This document shows positions 40,969 to 49,173 of a stretch of DNA of 64,000 bases, in pieces (positions within the stretch are counted from its first letter, which is position 1; each line of letters begins with the position of its first letter). The translations under genes were made by a program, and so were the position numbers. The notes below the pieces were generated by a model, which was given only the letters and a program-made list of their open reading frames with translations, searched no databases and was not told where the DNA came from. The stretch covers positions 24,384 to 88,383 of the forward strand of contig SCRI01000047.1 in the NCBI GenBank assembly GCA_004298675.1. The letters run 5' to 3'. The DNA is from a bacterium. GTDB lineage: Bacteria; Vulcanimicrobiota; Vulcanimicrobiia; Vulcanimicrobiales; SCRA01.

Positions 40969-42500
40969 GCGCGCGGCGCGCGTTCGTCAACGGCCGCATC
41001 TATGCACGAGACCCCGCCACCGGCGCCTACCACCGCCGGCGTGAGATGGTCGTCGAAGACGGACGCATCCTGGCGCTGGGGGAGGGGCTATGCGGCGCCG
41101 GCGTGGAGTGCGTCGACCTGGCCGGCGCGACGGTGCTTCCCGCCTTCGCCGATAGTCACGTCCACCTTACCGATACCGGCTGGTTCTTGGGCGCGCGGAG
41201 CCTGTCAGACGTGAGTTCCTACGCGCAGTTCGAAGCGCGCGTGCGTGCGCTTCCGGACTCGCAGAACGTCTTTGCCGGACAGTACGACGACGCGCGCTGG
41301 AGCGACGGGCGTGAAGCCGACGCGAGACCGCTCGAGGCTGCCTTTCCGGAGCGCTTGGCGCTGCTGGTGCGCGTCGACGCGCACTCTTGCATCGTCAACC
41401 GGCAGACGCTGGCTTGGCTCGACCTCGCGCCGGAGACGGAGGGTATCGAGCGCACCGCCTCCGGTACCCCCACGGGGCGACTCTTACTCGACGCCAACTG
41501 GCGCGCGCAGACGGCGTTCATGGCGGCGCTGCCCGAGCGTGAGCGCCGCGCGGCCGAAGGCCGCGCGCTGGGCGAGGCGCTGCGCCAGGGCGCGCTGCAC
41601 CTGCACGTGCAGCTCGTAGGCTTGACGGGACGCGAGGGTTTCGAAGCGGAGCTGCGGGCCCTCGCTGCACTCGCACGCGAGCTCGCTCCCGAGCTGGCGG
41701 CGAAGATCCATTGGAAGCTGTGCACGACCGACGTCTCCATCGCCGCCGGCCTGGGTCTACCGTACGTGGGGGGCGACGTCTTCCTCGACGGCTCGATCGG
41801 CAGCCGCACCGCCGCGGTGGGCCGGCCCTACCTCGACGGCAGCGGACAGGGTAAGCTCTTCTACACCGATGCGGAGGTCGCGGCGTACGTGCGTGCGGCC
41901 GAGGAACGCGGCATCTCGGCGGGCGTGCATGCCATCGGTGATCGCGCGCTGGAGCAGGCGATCGACGCCGTGGACGCGGCTTTGGGCGGGCACCGCTCCC
42001 CGCGCACGCGCCACTTCATCGAGCACGCGGAGATGCTGACCGACGCGCAGATCGAGCGCTGCGCGCGCTTGGGTATCCAACTCTCGATGCAGCCGCAGTT
42101 CGACGCGTTGTGGGGCGGGCGGGGCGGCATGTACGAGCGGCGCTTGGGCCCGGAGCGCGCGCGAGCGATGAACCGGCTGGCCACGCTGCTGCGCGCGGGC
42201 GTCGTCGTGGCGGGCGGGGACGATAGCCCCGTCTGCCGCCTCGCGCCGCTCGAGGGGATGCAGGCATGCCTCGCGCATCATGAGGCCGGCCAGCGCTTGA
42301 CCCCGGAGCAGGCGCTGACGCTCTACACGTACAACGCGGCGCGCCTGGGCTTCGCCGAGGGGCGCACGGGCGCTCTGGCGCCGGGGCTGGCCGCCGATTT
42401 CGTGGTGCTCGATCGCGATCCGCTGGCCCAGGGGTCGTTCGCGACCGCACACGTGCTGCAGACCTGGGGCGACGGGCGGCTCCTCTCTTCCATAACCTAG
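40965..42500 (+). CDS. Amidohydrolase family protein (YtcJ-like)
   Basis: Metal-dependent hydrolase of 511 residues. A beta-sandwich start (AFVNGRIYARDPATG) is followed by the barrel with ADSHVHLTDTGWF (HxH metal site, about 65), a lysine in IHWKLCTTDVSI, HAIGDRALEQAID, RHFIEHAEML, GGDDSPVCRLAPLEGMQA and a C-terminal GALAPGLAADFVVLDRDP. This is the amidohydrolase 3 (YtcJ/N-substituted formamide deformylase-like) pattern. The substrate is unknown. The GTG overlaps the glycosyltransferase stop as GTGA. Confidence 0.85.
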   Translation: MSARRAFVNGRIYARDPATGAYHRRREMVVEDGRILALGEGLCGAGVECVDLAGATVLPAFADSHVHLTDTGWFLGARSLSDVSSYAQFEARVRALPDSQNVFAGQYDDARWSDGREADARPLEAAFPERLALLVRVDAHSCIVNRQTLAWLDLAPETEGIERTASGTPTGRLLLDANWRAQTAFMAALPERERRAAEGRALGEALRQGALHLHVQLVGLTGREGFEAELRALAALARELAPELAAKIHWKLCTTDVSIAAGLGLPYVGGDVFLDGSIGSRTAAVGRPYLDGSGQGKLFYTDAEVAAYVRAAEERGISAGVHAIGDRALEQAIDAVDAALGGHRSPRTRHFIEHAEMLTDAQIERCARLGIQLSMQPQFDALWGGRGGMYERRLGPERARAMNRLATLLRAGVVVAGGDDSPVCRLAPLEGMQACLAHHEAGQRLTPEQALTLYTYNAARLGFAEGRTGALAPGLAADFVVLDRDPLAQGSFATAHVLQTWGDGRLLSSIT

Positions 42501-42568
42501 CCGGTTCTTCCCCAGTCTTGCAACGGTGATTCGTAAGGCGGACAGGTGACGCGCCTTATGATGCGCTC

Positions 42569-43726
42569 GTGAGACAACGCCAACTCTTCCTGTCGACGCT
42601 TGCCTTCATGATCTCGTTTGCACTCTGGGGCAGCATCGCGGCGCTCGCGCCCCGGTTGCGCGTCCAGTACGGCTTGACGGAGGAGCAGACGGCCCTGGCC
42701 GTCGCCGTGCCGGTGCTGTTGGGCTCGCTGACGCGTATCCCGCTGGGGGCGCTGGCCGACCGCCTCGGCGGGCGCGTCGTCTTTACCGCTCTGCTGGCGT
42801 TCGGTGCGCTGCCCGCGGCCGCGCTGACGCTGTTCCATTCCTACGTGGCGCTGCTCGTAGGCGGATTCTTCCTCGGTATAGCGGGGGCCAGCTTCGCCGT
42901 GGGCGTGGCCTTCTCGACGCGTTGGTTTGCACAGGAGCAACAGGGTCTGGCGCTGGGGATCTTCGGGATCGGCAATGTCGGACAATCTGTGGTGGCGTTC
43001 AGCGCGCCGCTGATCGCGCGCTCGCTCGGGTGGGAGGCGGTCTTCTGGATCTTCGGCTCGGCGTCGCTGGTTTGGGCGGCGATCTTTTGGATCTTCGCGC
43101 GTGATGCTGGGCCGCCGCGCAGTATCTCCTTGCGTCATGTCGCCGGCGTGCTCGCCCGCGAACGGCTCTCCTGGGTGCTGGCGTACTTTTACTTCATCAC
43201 CTTCGGCGGTTTCGTGGCGCTGGCGATCTATCTCCCGACGCTGCTGCGCGTGCAGTTTAACGTGACGCTCGAGGACGCCGGCATGCGGACGGCGATCTTC
43301 GTCCTGGTGGCGACGGCGATGCGGCCGCTCGGAGGTTGGCTCTCCGATCGCGTCGGGGGCGCGCGTGTATTGACGGTCGTCTTTGCGATGATCGTCCTGT
43401 GCGCGCTGGCGCTGGTTTCGCAGAGTTTCGCCGTCTTCAGCACTGGGGCGCTGGTCGGAGCGACGATGTTGGGCTTGGGTAACGGCGCGGTCTTCAAACT
43501 CGTGCCGAAGTACTTCCCCGCCGATGTCGGAACGGTCACGGGTTTGGTGGGCGCGTTCGGCGGCCTGGGGGGCTTCTTTCCGCCGTTGGTGTTGGGCGTG
43601 CTCGAGGAGGCGACCGGCTCCTACGCCATCGGTTTCCTCTTATTGGGAGCGTTCGCAGTGGCGGCCGCGGCCACCAATCTGGCGGTCTTCGATCGTCCGG
43701 TCGCAGGGCGCATCCCCGTCAAGTGA
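42569..43726 (+). CDS. NarK/NNP-family MFS nitrate/nitrite transporter
   Basis: A 385-residue MFS protein with about 12 hydrophobic helices. The second half contains GLGNGAVFKLVPKYFPADVGTVTGLVGAFGGLGGFFPP (about 293-330), which closely matches the nitrate signature motif of the NNP family. The first half has a matching glycine-rich helix, GIFGIGNVGQSVVAF, and an arginine in TRIPLGALADRLGG. Nitrate or nitrite uptake/exchange is therefore likely. The start is GTG. A 7-base inverted repeat TAAGGCG/CGCCTTA (42534-42540 and 42552-42558) lies just upstream and could be an operator. No nitrate reductase is in the window. Confidence 0.82.
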   Translation: MRQRQLFLSTLAFMISFALWGSIAALAPRLRVQYGLTEEQTALAVAVPVLLGSLTRIPLGALADRLGGRVVFTALLAFGALPAAALTLFHSYVALLVGGFFLGIAGASFAVGVAFSTRWFAQEQQGLALGIFGIGNVGQSVVAFSAPLIARSLGWEAVFWIFGSASLVWAAIFWIFARDAGPPRSISLRHVAGVLARERLSWVLAYFYFITFGGFVALAIYLPTLLRVQFNVTLEDAGMRTAIFVLVATAMRPLGGWLSDRVGGARVLTVVFAMIVLCALALVSQSFAVFSTGALVGATMLGLGNGAVFKLVPKYFPADVGTVTGLVGAFGGLGGFFPPLVLGVLEEATGSYAIGFLLLGAFAVAAAATNLAVFDRPVAGRIPVK

Positions 43727-43731
43727 AACGC

Positions 43732-43763
43732 CGCGCCCGCCGGCACTAGCGCGGGCGGGCGCG
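43732..43763. terminator. Hairpin between convergent narK-like and mrp genes
   Basis: A 10-base-pair G/C stem (43732-43741 with 43754-43763) with a 12-base loop sits in the 61-base convergent gap. It has no clear T-run on either side, so it may be a weak bidirectional terminator or only a structural element. Confidence 0.4.
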
Positions 43764-43787
43764 TGAGAGAGCGTAGCGGCGCGCTCG

Positions 43788-44885
43788 TCAGATCAGCGAG
43801 ACGATCTCCGTCTCCTTGGACGTAGGCGCGTTCTCCAACGCTTGTAAGAGATTGGTTGCCATGGCGTCGTAGAGCGGGCCCTCCAGATCCTCGATACGTC
43901 CGTGATCGGCGTATTCCACGACCGTGGGATCGATCGGCAGGCGTGCCAGCACGGGTGCTCCCGCCAGATCGGCCACGTCTTGAGCATATGACGGTCCGAA
44001 GATCTCGTAGCGCGTGCCGGTATCGGGCGCCTCGAAGTACGACATGTTCTCGATCACGCCGATGATCGGCTTCTTGAGCTGGTGTACGAGATTGGCTGCC
44101 TTGCGCACGATCATCGTGGCCAGGCGCTGCGGCATCGTCACCAGCACCACGCCGTCGACGCGCAGCGACTGCAGCACCGTCAACGGTGCGTCGCTGGTTC
44201 CCGGCGGGAGGTCGACCAGCAGGTAATCCAGATCGCTCCACATCACCTGTTCGTAGAACTGCCGGATGACGCCGGAGAGGATCGGCCCGCGCCAGATCAT
44301 CGCCGTGTCCTCCCTGTCGGTGAGCAGATTGGAGCTCACCACTTGGATCGCGGCCTTAGTCATTGCGGGGATCATCAGCCCCTTGGGCTGTTGGCCCGGC
44401 GGCGGCGGCGGGGCGTTAGGATCGGGTTCGATCATCAGCCGTCCGGTCAGGCCGAAGAAGCGCGGAATCGAGGGGCCGGTGACGTCCGCATCGAGGATGC
44501 CGACGCGATAGTTCTTACGCCTCAGCGCCACCGCCAAGAGCGACGTCGTCAGCGATTTGCCGACGCCGCCTTTGCCGGACATGACCGGGATCAGATGCTT
44601 GATCTTCGCGCGCCGGTTGAACTCGCCCGGCCGGCGCCGCAGCGGCATCGTATCCTCTTTGCTGACTTCGGGGACCTCGTTCTTGTCGCGCGCGTACAAG
44701 AGCGCGGCCATGACCGGTTCCATGCGCAGACCGTGCGAATTCACGCCCTGCTCGAGCGTCTCGAATTTGTTGATCCCGCAACTGGCGCAGTGCAAGCCGA
44801 ACTTGCTGAGCACCTTGCTGGCGAGTCGAAACGACTCGACCAGCACGTTGATTTTGATATGCGGGTCGATCTCGAAGGTAGCCAT
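43788..44885 (-). CDS. Mrp/NBP35-family ATPase with N-terminal DUF1858-like domain
   Basis: Iron-sulfur cluster carrier-type P-loop ATPase. The 365-residue protein starts with a DUF1858-like segment (about 1-70) carrying HCASCG (Cys33, Cys36). The ATPase follows with deviant Walker A MSGKGGVGKS (102-111), GILDADVTGPSIPRFF, WRGPILSGVIRQFYEQVMW, DLPPGTSDAPLTV and VIENMSYFEAPDTG. In most Mrp proteins the segment after NMSYF holds a CxxC that binds the bridging cluster; here it is EAPDTG without cysteines. The N-terminal CxxC may substitute. A TATAAT box (minus strand, 44962-44957) lies 72 bases upstream. Confidence 0.87.
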   Translation of the reverse strand: MATFEIDPHIKINVLVESFRLASKVLSKFGLHCASCGINKFETLEQGVNSHGLRMEPVMAALLYARDKNEVPEVSKEDTMPLRRRPGEFNRRAKIKHLIPVMSGKGGVGKSLTTSLLAVALRRKNYRVGILDADVTGPSIPRFFGLTGRLMIEPDPNAPPPPPGQQPKGLMIPAMTKAAIQVVSSNLLTDREDTAMIWRGPILSGVIRQFYEQVMWSDLDYLLVDLPPGTSDAPLTVLQSLRVDGVVLVTMPQRLATMIVRKAANLVHQLKKPIIGVIENMSYFEAPDTGTRYEIFGPSYAQDVADLAGAPVLARLPIDPTVVEYADHGRIEDLEGPLYDAMATNLLQALENAPTSKETEIVSLI

Positions 44886-44984
44886 GATTATGCCACTTCG
44901 AGCAGCGCGCTGGTGACTCCCCGCTCTCTAAAAGTTCCGTAACGCGTGCGACTTGGATTATAGACGAGAGTCGCTGTGCGCGCG

Positions 44985-45746
44985 CTACTTCGTGCCGTCG
45001 AGCGGCCAGAAGCCGTAGATCGCGCGCCCCGGCTCCAGATCCCAGAAGCGCGTGGCGTTGTCACTAACGCCGTAGACGATCGCGAAGGGGACGTCGTGGG
45101 CGAGGATCGCGTGCACCAGCCGCGCGAGGTCGCGCTGCGACATCCAGGTGGCCGCGTAGCGCGCGAATTTCTGCTCGTCGGTGAGCCCCAACCAGCCGGA
45201 GGAGGCACGGACGCTTGGATGCTTGGGATCGTCTTCTTTGGTGATCGAACCGATGCGCACGCACGCTACCTGCAGACCGTGGGCGTCGCTATAGTAGCGT
45301 CCTAAGTTCTCGCCGAAGGCCTTCCAGACGCCGTAGAGGCTGTCGGGACGGAGCGGCGCATCGGTGCGCACGAGCACGCCGGAGGCCGGCTCGTAGATCC
45401 GCGGCTTGCCATCCACCTCGTAGCGGCCCACCGCGTGGTTGGAGCTGGCGAAGATTACCCGCTTGCAACCGGCCCGGCGCGCCGCTTCGAAGGCGTTGTA
45501 CGTCCCGCCAATATTGATCGAATGGACGTCTTCCCACTCGGCTTCGACGGCCACGACGCCGGCGAGATGGATGACCGTCTCGCAGCCCGCGCAGGCGCGC
45601 TCGAGCGCGCCGAGATCGCGGACGTCCGCGGTGACGTCGGCCCCGGAACGGTCGATACGCACGACCTGATGCCCGTGAGCCTCCAGGTCGTTACAGAGCG
45701 GAACGCCGATCGTTCCCTGCGAGCCCGTTACCGCGATGCGTGCCAT
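44985..45746 (-). CDS. NAD-dependent epimerase/dehydratase, uronate dehydrogenase-like
   Basis: Extended SDR of 253 residues with the cofactor motif TGSQGTIGVPL (about 7-17), VIHLAGVV, ASSNHAVGRYEVD, catalytic YGVWKAFGE (Tyr-x3-Lys) and VRIGSITKEDDPKHP. The pattern SSNHAVG...YGVWKAFGE matches uronate dehydrogenases and related NAD-dependent sugar oxidoreductases. It ends in FWDLEPGRAIYGFWP, also typical. It stands alone between mrp and the STAS gene, so the physiological substrate is unknown. Confidence 0.82.
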   Translation of the reverse strand: MARIAVTGSQGTIGVPLCNDLEAHGHQVVRIDRSGADVTADVRDLGALERACAGCETVIHLAGVVAVEAEWEDVHSINIGGTYNAFEAARRAGCKRVIFASSNHAVGRYEVDGKPRIYEPASGVLVRTDAPLRPDSLYGVWKAFGENLGRYYSDAHGLQVACVRIGSITKEDDPKHPSVRASSGWLGLTDEQKFARYAATWMSQRDLARLVHAILAHDVPFAIVYGVSDNATRFWDLEPGRAIYGFWPLDGTK

Positions 45747-45779
45747 GTGCGAAGGCTACGCTTCGCGCAGGCAAGTTCC

Positions 45780-46130
45780 CTACGCGCTGTTGCGCACGTT
45801 GGCCGTGGCGAAGCGCTCGCGCGCCTCTTCGATGGAGGCGTGGATGCTGAAGATCTTGTCGAGCGCGGTGAGATGGAGGATCTTGAGGATCTGCGGGTTG
45901 CCGGCCACCAGGCGCACCGTGCCGCCGACTTCACGAACCGAGCGCAGCGCGGCGATGAGCGCGCCCAAACCGGTCGAGTCGAGTAGCTCCACGTTGAGCA
46001 TGTCGACGATGTGCAGGAAACGGCCGCTGTCGACGTGGTTGCGGAACGTCTTCTTGAGCCGGGCTGCGGTTAGCCCATCCACCACGCGGGGGAGGGCGGT
46101 AACCGTGATGCTCTCGGCAGGGGTATCCAT
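45780..46130 (-). CDS. STAS-domain anti-sigma factor antagonist
   Basis: A 116-residue single STAS domain that would bind and sequester an anti-sigma kinase when dephosphorylated. The key segment VELLDSTGLGALIAALRSV (about 48-66) contains the conserved serine (Ser52) that is phosphorylated in SpoIIAA/RsbV proteins. The ATG follows an AGGAG site and a good promoter lies about 70 bases upstream. No partner anti-sigma factor or sigma factor is adjacent. Confidence 0.88.
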   Translation of the reverse strand: MDTPAESITVTALPRVVDGLTAARLKKTFRNHVDSGRFLHIVDMLNVELLDSTGLGALIAALRSVREVGGTVRLVAGNPQILKILHLTALDKIFSIHASIEEARERFATANVRNSA

Positions 46131-46199
46131 GAGAATCTCCTAGCGGGTCAACCCCCAGTTGCGTACGCCCGGGGATGGACAGCCGATTTCGATGGCCTT

Positions 46200-46229
46200 A
46201 TCCTAAGGTAGCATAAAATAAACTGTCAA
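46200..46229 (-). promoter_or_regulatory. Promoter for the STAS gene
   Basis: On the minus strand TTGACA (46229-46224) and TAGGAT (46205-46200) are separated by 18 bases in an unusually AT-rich stretch. A 7-base inverted repeat, GGCCTTA (46195-46201) and TAAGGCC (46242-46248), brackets the promoter and may be an operator. Confidence 0.6.
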
Positions 46230-46279
46230 TGGTCTTTTCCTTAAGGCCGATAAAAGTTGAGTGAAGGCACGGCCGATAG

Positions 46280-46308
46280 TTGACTTTTGACGAGAGTCCG
46301 ACTAAAGT
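46280..46308 (+). promoter_or_regulatory. Promoter for the hxlR-hemL operon
   Basis: TTGACT (46280-46285) and TAAAGT (46303-46308) are separated by 17 bases. The roughly 95-base leader that follows holds a G/C hairpin (46327-46349) ending in TTTT and a CCCTAG/CTAGGG inverted repeat (46368-46373 and 46387-46392) directly before the ribosome site. Confidence 0.5.
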
Positions 46309-46404
46309 CTGAATGGCACTTGCGTTCGCCCCCTCGTTCGGGGGAGGCGGTTTTCACGGAGCGAGGGCCCTAGCGGGTTCCCCACCCTAGGGAAGAAGAC
46401 GGAG

Positions 46405-47079
46405 ATGGCTCGAGGCTACGGTCAGGAGTGTCCGATCGCGCGGACGCTGGAGATGCTCGGTGAAAAGTGGACCCTGTTGGTCGTGCGCGAGCTTTTCCAA
46501 GGCACGAATCGCTTCAAAGACTTGGTCGAACGCCTCCACGGCATCCCGCGCAACCTTCTGGCCCAGCGGCTCGCCCAGTTGGAGACCGAAGGTCTGGTCG
46601 TCCGCCGCTCCTATCGTGAAGTTCCGCCGCGCGTGGAGTACCATCTTACGGAGAAGGGCTGGAGCCTCCAGCCGGTGCTGCGCTCCCTCGCTGATTGGGG
46701 GCGGCGCTGGAACGTCTGCGCCGTCGACGGGGAGCACCATCTCGAGCACGATCCGCTCAGCGAGCGGATGCTCAACCTCCCATTCGAGTACGACATCGCC
46801 TCGGCGCGAGGTGCCCGCGGTACCGTCGAGGTGCGTGCGGGCGCGCGCACCTGGTTCGTCACGTTCGAGCATGGCGGATGTCTGGTTGGACGCAGCACGG
46901 AAGAGCTGCCCTCTGCGGCGTTGACCGGGAGTGAGGCCGTCTGGCTCGACGTGCTCTCCGGGCATCTACGGCTGGAACAGGCGGAGGCCGCGGGCAAGAT
47001 CACCGTGGCCGGCGACCGCGGCACCGTTGACCGCTTCTCTCACGCCTGCCTCGGTCCGCAGGCGTTGCTCTCAGCCTAA
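46405..47079 (+). CDS. HxlR-family winged-helix transcriptional regulator
   Basis: The 224-residue protein has an HxlR-type winged helix at about 1-100: CPIARTLEMLGEKWTLLVVRELFQGTNRFKDLVERLHGIPRNLLAQRLAQLETEGLV region, with Cys9 at the position used for redox or aldehyde sensing in some members. A C-terminal domain of about 110 residues (SCP2-like; TWFVTFEHGG) follows and could bind a lipid-like ligand. The ATG follows an ACGGAG site. It is 12 bases upstream of hemL, so the two form an operon and it may autoregulate tetrapyrrole precursor synthesis. Confidence 0.87.
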   Translation: MARGYGQECPIARTLEMLGEKWTLLVVRELFQGTNRFKDLVERLHGIPRNLLAQRLAQLETEGLVVRRSYREVPPRVEYHLTEKGWSLQPVLRSLADWGRRWNVCAVDGEHHLEHDPLSERMLNLPFEYDIASARGARGTVEVRAGARTWFVTFEHGGCLVGRSTEELPSAALTGSEAVWLDVLSGHLRLEQAEAAGKITVAGDRGTVDRFSHACLGPQALLSA

Positions 47080-47091
47080 AGGAGTCCCTAC

Positions 47092-48399
47092 GTGCTCGAC
47101 CTCACCCGTAGCGCCGACGTTTGGCGGCGCGCTACCTCTGTGTTGGCCGGAGGCGTCGACTCCCCAGTCCGTGCCGGTAAGCCGGTGGGCGGCCCCGTGG
47201 TCGTGCGGGAGGCGGCGGGAGCGTACGTGGTCGATGCCGATGGGCGGCGCCTGCTGGATTATCTGATGGCTTACGGCCCACTGCTGCTGGGGCATGCGCA
47301 TCCGGCGCTCACGCATAACCTCGACCAGGCGGCGGCGCGCGGTACCCTCTACGGCTGCACGCACGAGGACGAGGTACGTCTGGCCGAGCGTTTGCGCGGG
47401 CATCTGCCGTCACTCGAGCGCATCCGCTTCACCAATAGCGGCACCGAGTCGGTGATGAGCGCGATCCGCGTCGCGCGCGGCTTCACCGGACGCGAGGCGA
47501 TCCTGCGTTTCGCCGGCAACTACCATGGCCACTTCGATCAGGCCTTGCTCAATGCCGGTGCCTCCGCCGGTGCCGCCGGTGCCGGCCCCTCGGGTATCCC
47601 CGCGGGTGTTGCGCACGACACGATCGTCTGCCGGTACAACGACCTCGACAGCGTCGATGCCGCGCTGCGCGAGCACGGCTCGCGGCTGGCGGCGATCGTG
47701 GTCGAGCCCGTGGTCGGCAATATGGGACTGGTGCACCCCTTACCGGGTTTTCTCGAGGGCCTACGCGAGCGCACGCAGCGTAGCGGTGCGCTCTTGATCT
47801 TCGACGAAGTGATCACCGCGTTCCGGTTGGGTCTGGGCGGTGCGCAGGGGCGTTGCGGCGTGATTCCGGATCTCACGACGCTGGGCAAGGTGCTCGGCGG
47901 CGGCTTCCCGCTGGCGGCCTTCGGAGGGCGCGCGGAGGTGATGCGCGTGCTGGCTCCTGAAGGCACGGTCTTCCAAGGCGGAACGCTTTCGGGCAATCCC
48001 TTCTGCGTGGCCATCGCGCATCGGCTGCTCGACGTGCTGGAGGGTGATCCGGGGCTGCTCGCGCGGATGCGCGCGTTGGGCGAGCGCCTTGCGGCGGGGC
48101 TGCGTACCGTCCTGGCGGAGTTCGAGCTACGCTATCCCGTGGTGCAGGACGAGTCGATCGTCGACTTCATGTTTCGCGCGGCCGATCGCCCTCACCGCAA
48201 CTACGATGAGGCCCGCCAAGGCGACGCCGCAGCCTACGGCTCGTTCTACCGTGAGATGCTCGCGGAGGGCGTCTTGCTGGCGCCCTCGCAGAACGAGGTC
48301 ATGTTTCTCTCGTCGGCACACAGCGCCGGCGACGTCGATCTCACGCTGGATGCCGCGCGTGCGGCGCTGGCCCGGATGCGCGGCCGCGGCGAGATCTAA
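47092..48399 (+). CDS. hemL: Glutamate-1-semialdehyde 2,1-aminomutase
   Basis: PLP enzyme making 5-aminolevulinate for haem and other tetrapyrroles. The 435-residue protein has VLAGGVDSPVRAGKPVGG (about 18-35, the HemL signature), FTNSGTESVMSAIRVAR, YHGHFDQALLNAGASAG, FDEVITAFRLGLGGAQ and the PLP lysine in TTLGKVLGGGFPLAAFGG (about 267). The GTG start has an AAGGAG site. Other hem genes are not nearby. Confidence 0.94.
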   Translation: MLDLTRSADVWRRATSVLAGGVDSPVRAGKPVGGPVVVREAAGAYVVDADGRRLLDYLMAYGPLLLGHAHPALTHNLDQAAARGTLYGCTHEDEVRLAERLRGHLPSLERIRFTNSGTESVMSAIRVARGFTGREAILRFAGNYHGHFDQALLNAGASAGAAGAGPSGIPAGVAHDTIVCRYNDLDSVDAALREHGSRLAAIVVEPVVGNMGLVHPLPGFLEGLRERTQRSGALLIFDEVITAFRLGLGGAQGRCGVIPDLTTLGKVLGGGFPLAAFGGRAEVMRVLAPEGTVFQGGTLSGNPFCVAIAHRLLDVLEGDPGLLARMRALGERLAAGLRTVLAEFELRYPVVQDESIVDFMFRAADRPHRNYDEARQGDAAAYGSFYREMLAEGVLLAPSQNEVMFLSSAHSAGDVDLTLDAARAALARMRGRGEI

Positions 48400-48409
48400 A
48401 CCTGGACCC

Positions 48410-49111
48410 CTAGCCGGGGATCTCCTCGAACTCGTCGGCTGCCGCCGGCGGCTGGCGTAGCGTGCGCCGCGAGTCGTCGTGCAGCTCGATCTCCCGCGCC
48501 GCCTCGCGCAGCTCGACGAACTCGTCGGCCGCATCGAGCAGATCGTCGGAGGCTCGTCCGGGGAAGGGACGCGGATGCTCGACGGAGTGGTTGTAGGCCC
48601 AGTTCGACTGTGAGCCGGCCACCACGACGCGTACGCCTTTGAGCGTCAGCGCCTGCACCAGCGGCACATATTCGGAATCGCCCATGACCAGTACCACGCG
48701 GTCGCAGTGGTCGGCCATCCAGAGCGCGTCGACAGCGAGATCGATGGCGATCTCCGCCTTGACCGTCCCGTCCACGTGGACGCGCATGCCGCGACGCACG
48801 ACCTGGTAGCCGTTGCGGTTGAGCATGCGAATGAAGCCCTGCTGATCGCGCCGCCGGCGTTCGGCTTCGGTGGGATCGGCGTGCTCCACCGTCAAGCCGC
48901 GTGCCCGCCGCGCCGCGGCGTACAACGCGTACGATTCCTCGCTCCACTCGCCGATATAGTAGCGCGCGCGCACCAGCGTCGTGCCGCCGCATAACAGCGA
49001 AAGCAGTCGCCGGAAGTCGACGCGAATTCCCAGCCCCTCGTAGGTGACCCGCGCGAAGTTCCATCCGTCGATGAAGATGGCGGTGCGCATACCACTGTTC
49101 ACAAGACCCAT
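48410..49111 (-). CDS. NYN-domain (PIN-like) protein
   Basis: The 233-residue NYN-domain protein is probably a metal-dependent RNA nuclease. AIFIDGWNFARVTYEG (about 11-26) provides the first Asp/Asn, KAEIAIDLAVDALWM the central Asp, and VVLVMGDSEYVPLVQAL the third acidic motif. After residue 180 comes a low-complexity acidic tail. The start is uncertain: consecutive ATGs at 49114 and 49111 follow GGTAGGG, and ATG 49090 lies directly before the conserved strand. Longer upstream frames would overlap the divergent gene at 49174 and are rejected. Confidence 0.83.
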   Translation of the reverse strand: MGLVNSGMRTAIFIDGWNFARVTYEGLGIRVDFRRLLSLLCGGTTLVRARYYIGEWSEESYALYAAARRARGLTVEHADPTEAERRRRDQQGFIRMLNRNGYQVVRRGMRVHVDGTVKAEIAIDLAVDALWMADHCDRVVLVMGDSEYVPLVQALTLKGVRVVVAGSQSNWAYNHSVEHPRPFPGRASDDLLDAADEFVELREAAREIELHDDSRRTLRQPPAAADEFEEIPG

Positions 49112-49173
49112 CATATCCCTACCGGTTTCTCCCTGCCGCAGGGCGGGGCCTCGTACCCCGCGAACGGCCAAAC

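Noticed and set aside
46313-46390. Leader peptide in the hxlR leader (25 codons from ATG 46313)
   Set aside because: The ORF shows no enrichment for a regulatory amino acid and I found no clear antiterminator pairing, so it is probably chance.
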